A stretch of DNA of 8,162 bases from Acidianus hospitalis. Its GTDB lineage: Archaea > Thermoproteota > Thermoprotei_A > Sulfolobales > Sulfolobaceae. Under the pieces are notes generated by a model. It was not told where the DNA came from. It saw only the letters and a program-made list of their open reading frames with translations, and did not search any database. Where the stretch lies: assembly GCA_003086435.1 (NCBI GenBank), contig QEFD01000037.1:1-8162 (forward strand). Direction: 5' to 3'. The position numbers were made by a program, and so were the translations under genes. Positions 6,373 through 8,162 of this stretch are shown here, in pieces; positions within the stretch are counted from its first letter, which is position 1; each line of letters starts with the position of its first letter.

Positions 6373-6889
6373 AACTCTCTTCTAGAATTTTTAATAATTC
6401 TTTTAAATCATTTATAATACTTGATATACTAAGATATTTCTCGTCTCTTTTTATTATTTTGATTGTAGTATCAATTTGTACTATACAAAACTTTCTTTGG
6501 TTCATGTTGAAATTCTTAGTGTTAGCTATTATTACACCAGTAAGCATAACGTTACCTATTAATGGAAGCATTGACGGTACCTTTATTAATTCCTTGGTTT
6601 TAGTATTAATTTCAGCATCTATTTGATAAGCCCATATAACCTCGTCCAGCCTTACCTTAAGAGAAAGCCATCTCAAATAATTATCGTGCAAAATTTGAGA
6701 CTTATCAGTATTAAGAGAAGAAAAAGTTAAAGATTTTACGAAGTTCTCATTTCTTTCGTCCCTATCTACGAATACGTTTACCCCATTATAGTTAAAATTA
6801 TCAGAATCTATAGAGAAGAAATCCTTTATAAAACTTAAAGGTATAGGCTTAGAAAAAATTATAGAATTACTTAGATTTTCTATTTTCAA
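6362..6889 (-). CDS. Unrecognised 175-residue protein, last gene of the operon facing the hydrogenase
   Basis: I do not recognise this family. The protein is cytosolic-looking, with no signal peptide or clear membrane segment and a single cysteine in RKFCIVQ, so it is unlikely to bind a metal cluster by itself. The N-terminal half is polar and rich in Asn, Asp and Ser; a more hydrophobic stretch ([18 protein letters not shown]) precedes a basic C-terminal part ending in a Leu/Glu-rich helix. Start choice is uncertain: GTG 6898, ATG 6895 and TTG 6889 are in frame. AGGTGA (6895-6900, minus strand) lies five bases before the TTG, the same geometry as for the large-subunit gene, so TTG is chosen. 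It overlaps the end of the 109-residue gene and its 3' end overlaps the 3' end of hynL. The location suggests a hydrogenase-related role, which is inference. Confidence 0.7.
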   Translation of the reverse strand: MKIENLSNSIIFSKPIPLSFIKDFFSIDSDNFNYNGVNVFVDRDERNENFVKSLTFSSLNTDKSQILHDNYLRWLSLKVRLDEVIWAYQIDAEINTKTKELIKVPSMLPLIGNVMLTGVIIANTKNFNMNQRKFCIVQIDTTIKIIKRDEKYLSISSIINDLKELLKILEESFKL

Positions 6890-7196
6890 GCCCATCACCT
6901 TTGAAGCGTTCAGCTATTTTCCATAATACTTCTATTGGATCTTCTATATTTATTGGAGACATATTAGAAGATATTGCAGTTGCTCTTCTCCTTTCGTCTA
7001 TAGGCTCTTTAGATTCCTTTATTTCGATACCTTCAATTCCTAATTCTTTAATCATCTTCTTAAGCTCTTCAACACCGTTCAACTGAGGATATTTTACTGG
7101 CATAATGAGTCTCAAAATTTCTGGATCTAATGTCAAATCTTTCTCTATCTCGTCGAATATTTCCTTTAAAAAATATTTCCTTAATATCCAGCTCAT
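6867..7196 (-). CDS. Unrecognised 109-residue protein in the Isp2-like operon
   Basis: I do not recognise this family. It is a small charged protein with no cysteines, no signal peptide and no membrane segment. The N-terminal third looks helical and amphipathic (MSWILRKYFLKEIFDEIEKD), followed by IMPVKYPQ and a Lys/Glu-rich middle part; the end carries PIEVLWKIAERFKGDG. The ATG overlaps the TGA of the upstream CCG-type gene in ATGA, a sign of coupled translation, which supports both the start and a joint function with that protein. Small cysteine-free proteins in such operons can be scaffold or assembly factors, but nothing in the sequence shows this. Confidence 0.7.
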   Translation of the reverse strand: MSWILRKYFLKEIFDEIEKDLTLDPEILRLIMPVKYPQLNGVEELKKMIKELGIEGIEIKESKEPIDERRRATAISSNMSPINIEDPIEVLWKIAERFKGDGLENRKSK

Positions 7197-8162
7197 GACT
7201 TTATCGCCTTGGCTAGAATTTCAGTATAATAGTAAACTTTAGAAATTCCTTGATTTTCCTTTACTGCATTCTCTAATGACAACTTACAATTAGGGTCTAA
7301 AGTTACAACCGCCTTAGCCAAATTACCTAATTGTCCTACAACGTATGCCCTCATTTTACTGACTATTTCTTTCTTCTCATTGATTAACTCTAGATGATGC
7401 CCACAAGTGAAAAGCGAATATGAAGAAGGCTTTTGTTTAGGTTCCTTAAACTTAGGTATAATAGCTTTTAACACTTCTCTTGGAGGTTTTTCTACACCAC
7501 CTAATCTGCTCAGAAATTCCGAATCATGAACTGTAATATCATCATTTATATCGGCTTTATCAAGCTTAACGTTTCTTTTTTCCATCTCATTGTAAACAGT
7601 CTCAGTTAAGTGCTCAACTCTTATTTCCGGGTTATAATGGAGACTCTTGGGTCCTTGCCATCTTAGGAAGAATAACCCTGCTCCGTCACTCGTAAGTATC
7701 TTTTTCGCATTAAGCTTCTTCGCCTCCTCATAAATTTTGGTAAATTGAGTTCTGGCAGCCTCGAAATCTCCTGCAAAATAAGCATAATATCCTATATCGC
7801 TTATTTCACTACTTACAGTTAACTTACTCCTTAAGCCTTGTGCTATGATTCCTATTTGAGATAAGATATTGATATCTTGAGCTTCTAATGCACTTGGTAC
7901 ATATAGTATTTCAGCGTCTTTTTGATCAACGCTCAATCCAGCAGATTTTGCATTATTTTCCCACTGCGTTTTATCTATTCCCATAGCATTACCAATTTTC
8001 TTAGTATTCTCGGCCCACTTTTCAACATCTGGAATGTTCATTCCAGTATAATGGAGTATCCTCCTCATTAGCAGTGCAGTGTACCAATTTGGTATTTCTA
8101 AAGGTGAGACGTCTGTGCAAGCACCGCATGCAGTACAATTATATGCTGACTCCCTCCATGAC
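7193..8162 (-). CDS. CCG-domain (HdrD/Isp2-like) iron-sulfur family protein with most cluster cysteines replaced, partial at its N-terminus
   Basis: The frame stays open from the stop at 7193 to the right edge, so the start lies beyond the window and the ATG at 8068 is internal. The 322 residues seen begin in a ferredoxin-type motif, NCTACGACTDVSP (minus strand, about 8145-8107), whose fourth cysteine position is Ser. Two repeats typical of HdrB/HdrD/GlpC CCG domains follow, but key cysteines are missing. Counting from ATG 8068: ILTSDGAG (124-131) replaces the CPxC site, HDSE (181-184) replaces HDPC with E184 in place of Cys, TCG (221-223) replaces CCG, and LDPNC (257-261) replaces xCPxC with D258 in place of Cys. 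Only C222 and C261 remain there. The framework (GVEKPPREVLKAI, for example) is well kept, so this is a diverged protein and not a decaying one. Family members pass electrons between clusters and partners such as hydrogenases; this one probably cannot hold the usual CCG clusters. Confidence 0.75.
   Translation of the reverse strand, partial: SWRESAYNCTACGACTDVSPLEIPNWYTALLMRRILHYTGMNIPDVEKWAENTKKIGNAMGIDKTQWENNAKSAGLSVDQKDAEILYVPSALEAQDINILSQIGIIAQGLRSKLTVSSEISDIGYYAYFAGDFEAARTQFTKIYEEAKKLNAKKILTSDGAGLFFLRWQGPKSLHYNPEIRVEHLTETVYNEMEKRNVKLDKADINDDITVHDSEFLSRLGGVEKPPREVLKAIIPKFKEPKQKPSSYSLFTCGHHLELINEKKEIVSKMRAYVVGQLGNLAKAVVTLDPNCKLSLENAVKENQGISKVYYYTEILAKAIKS

Noticed and set aside
6369..7086. 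Plus-strand open frames opposite the two small unknown genes.
   Set aside because: They have no promoter or ribosome site and mirror the minus-strand genes, whose starts are supported by ATGA coupling and an AGGTGA site.
7193..8068. The ATG at 8068 as the start of the CCG-type gene.
   Set aside because: The same frame is open to the right edge and encodes a ferredoxin-like CxxCxxC motif just upstream, so the gene continues beyond the window.
7193..8162. CCG-type gene as a pseudogene because cysteines are missing.
   Set aside because: The frame is intact, surrounding motifs are well kept and the downstream genes are translationally coupled; residue swaps fit divergence better than decay.

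Overview
The window looks like chromosome from a thermoacidophilic crenarchaeon of the order Sulfolobales (Acidianus/Metallosphaera-like). The genes are AT-rich, and first genes have TATA boxes about 24-28 bases before the start codon, as in leaderless archaeal transcripts. Internal operon genes instead carry AGGTG-type ribosome sites. The gene content is a [NiFe]-hydrogenase locus with an Mrp-type HypB and a TnpB-family element. The genus is inferred from gene content only.

Layout. (1) Positions 1-917 hold a short TnpB-like RuvC protein between two 45-base direct repeats that each form a hairpin. (2) Positions 1146-2737 hold two convergent genes whose stop codons overlap: a metallo-beta-lactamase-fold protein and, on the minus strand, a DUF4213/DUF364 protein of a family predicted to chelate metal. 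(3) Positions 2738-2900 form a divergent promoter region with palindromes. (4) Positions 2901-4005 hold hypA and an overlapping Mrp/ParA-type hypB, the nickel-delivery pair for hydrogenase maturation. (5) Positions 4006-4352 are non-coding and contain a GC-rich, strongly self-complementary block that is probably a structured RNA or the end of an old mobile element. (6) Positions 4353-6372 hold the [NiFe]-hydrogenase small and large subunits, overlapping by 11 bases. (7) Positions 6362-8162 hold a minus-strand operon that converges on the large-subunit gene: an iron-sulfur protein of the CCG/HdrD (Isp2-like) family that runs off the right edge, then two small unrecognised proteins.

How they may work together. 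The large subunit has both pairs of nickel-binding cysteines and should hold the active site; HypA and HypB would insert nickel into it. The electron-transfer side is unusual. The small subunit has only the N-terminal domain, so it has no medial or distal cluster domain, and one of its four proximal-cluster cysteines is replaced by glutamate. The neighbouring CCG-type protein, the obvious candidate electron partner, has lost most of its cluster cysteines, several to aspartate or glutamate. This cysteine-poor relay, together with the two unknown proteins, is the most interesting part of the window. HypC, HypD, HypE, HypF, a maturation protease and a membrane anchor are not seen here and may lie outside.
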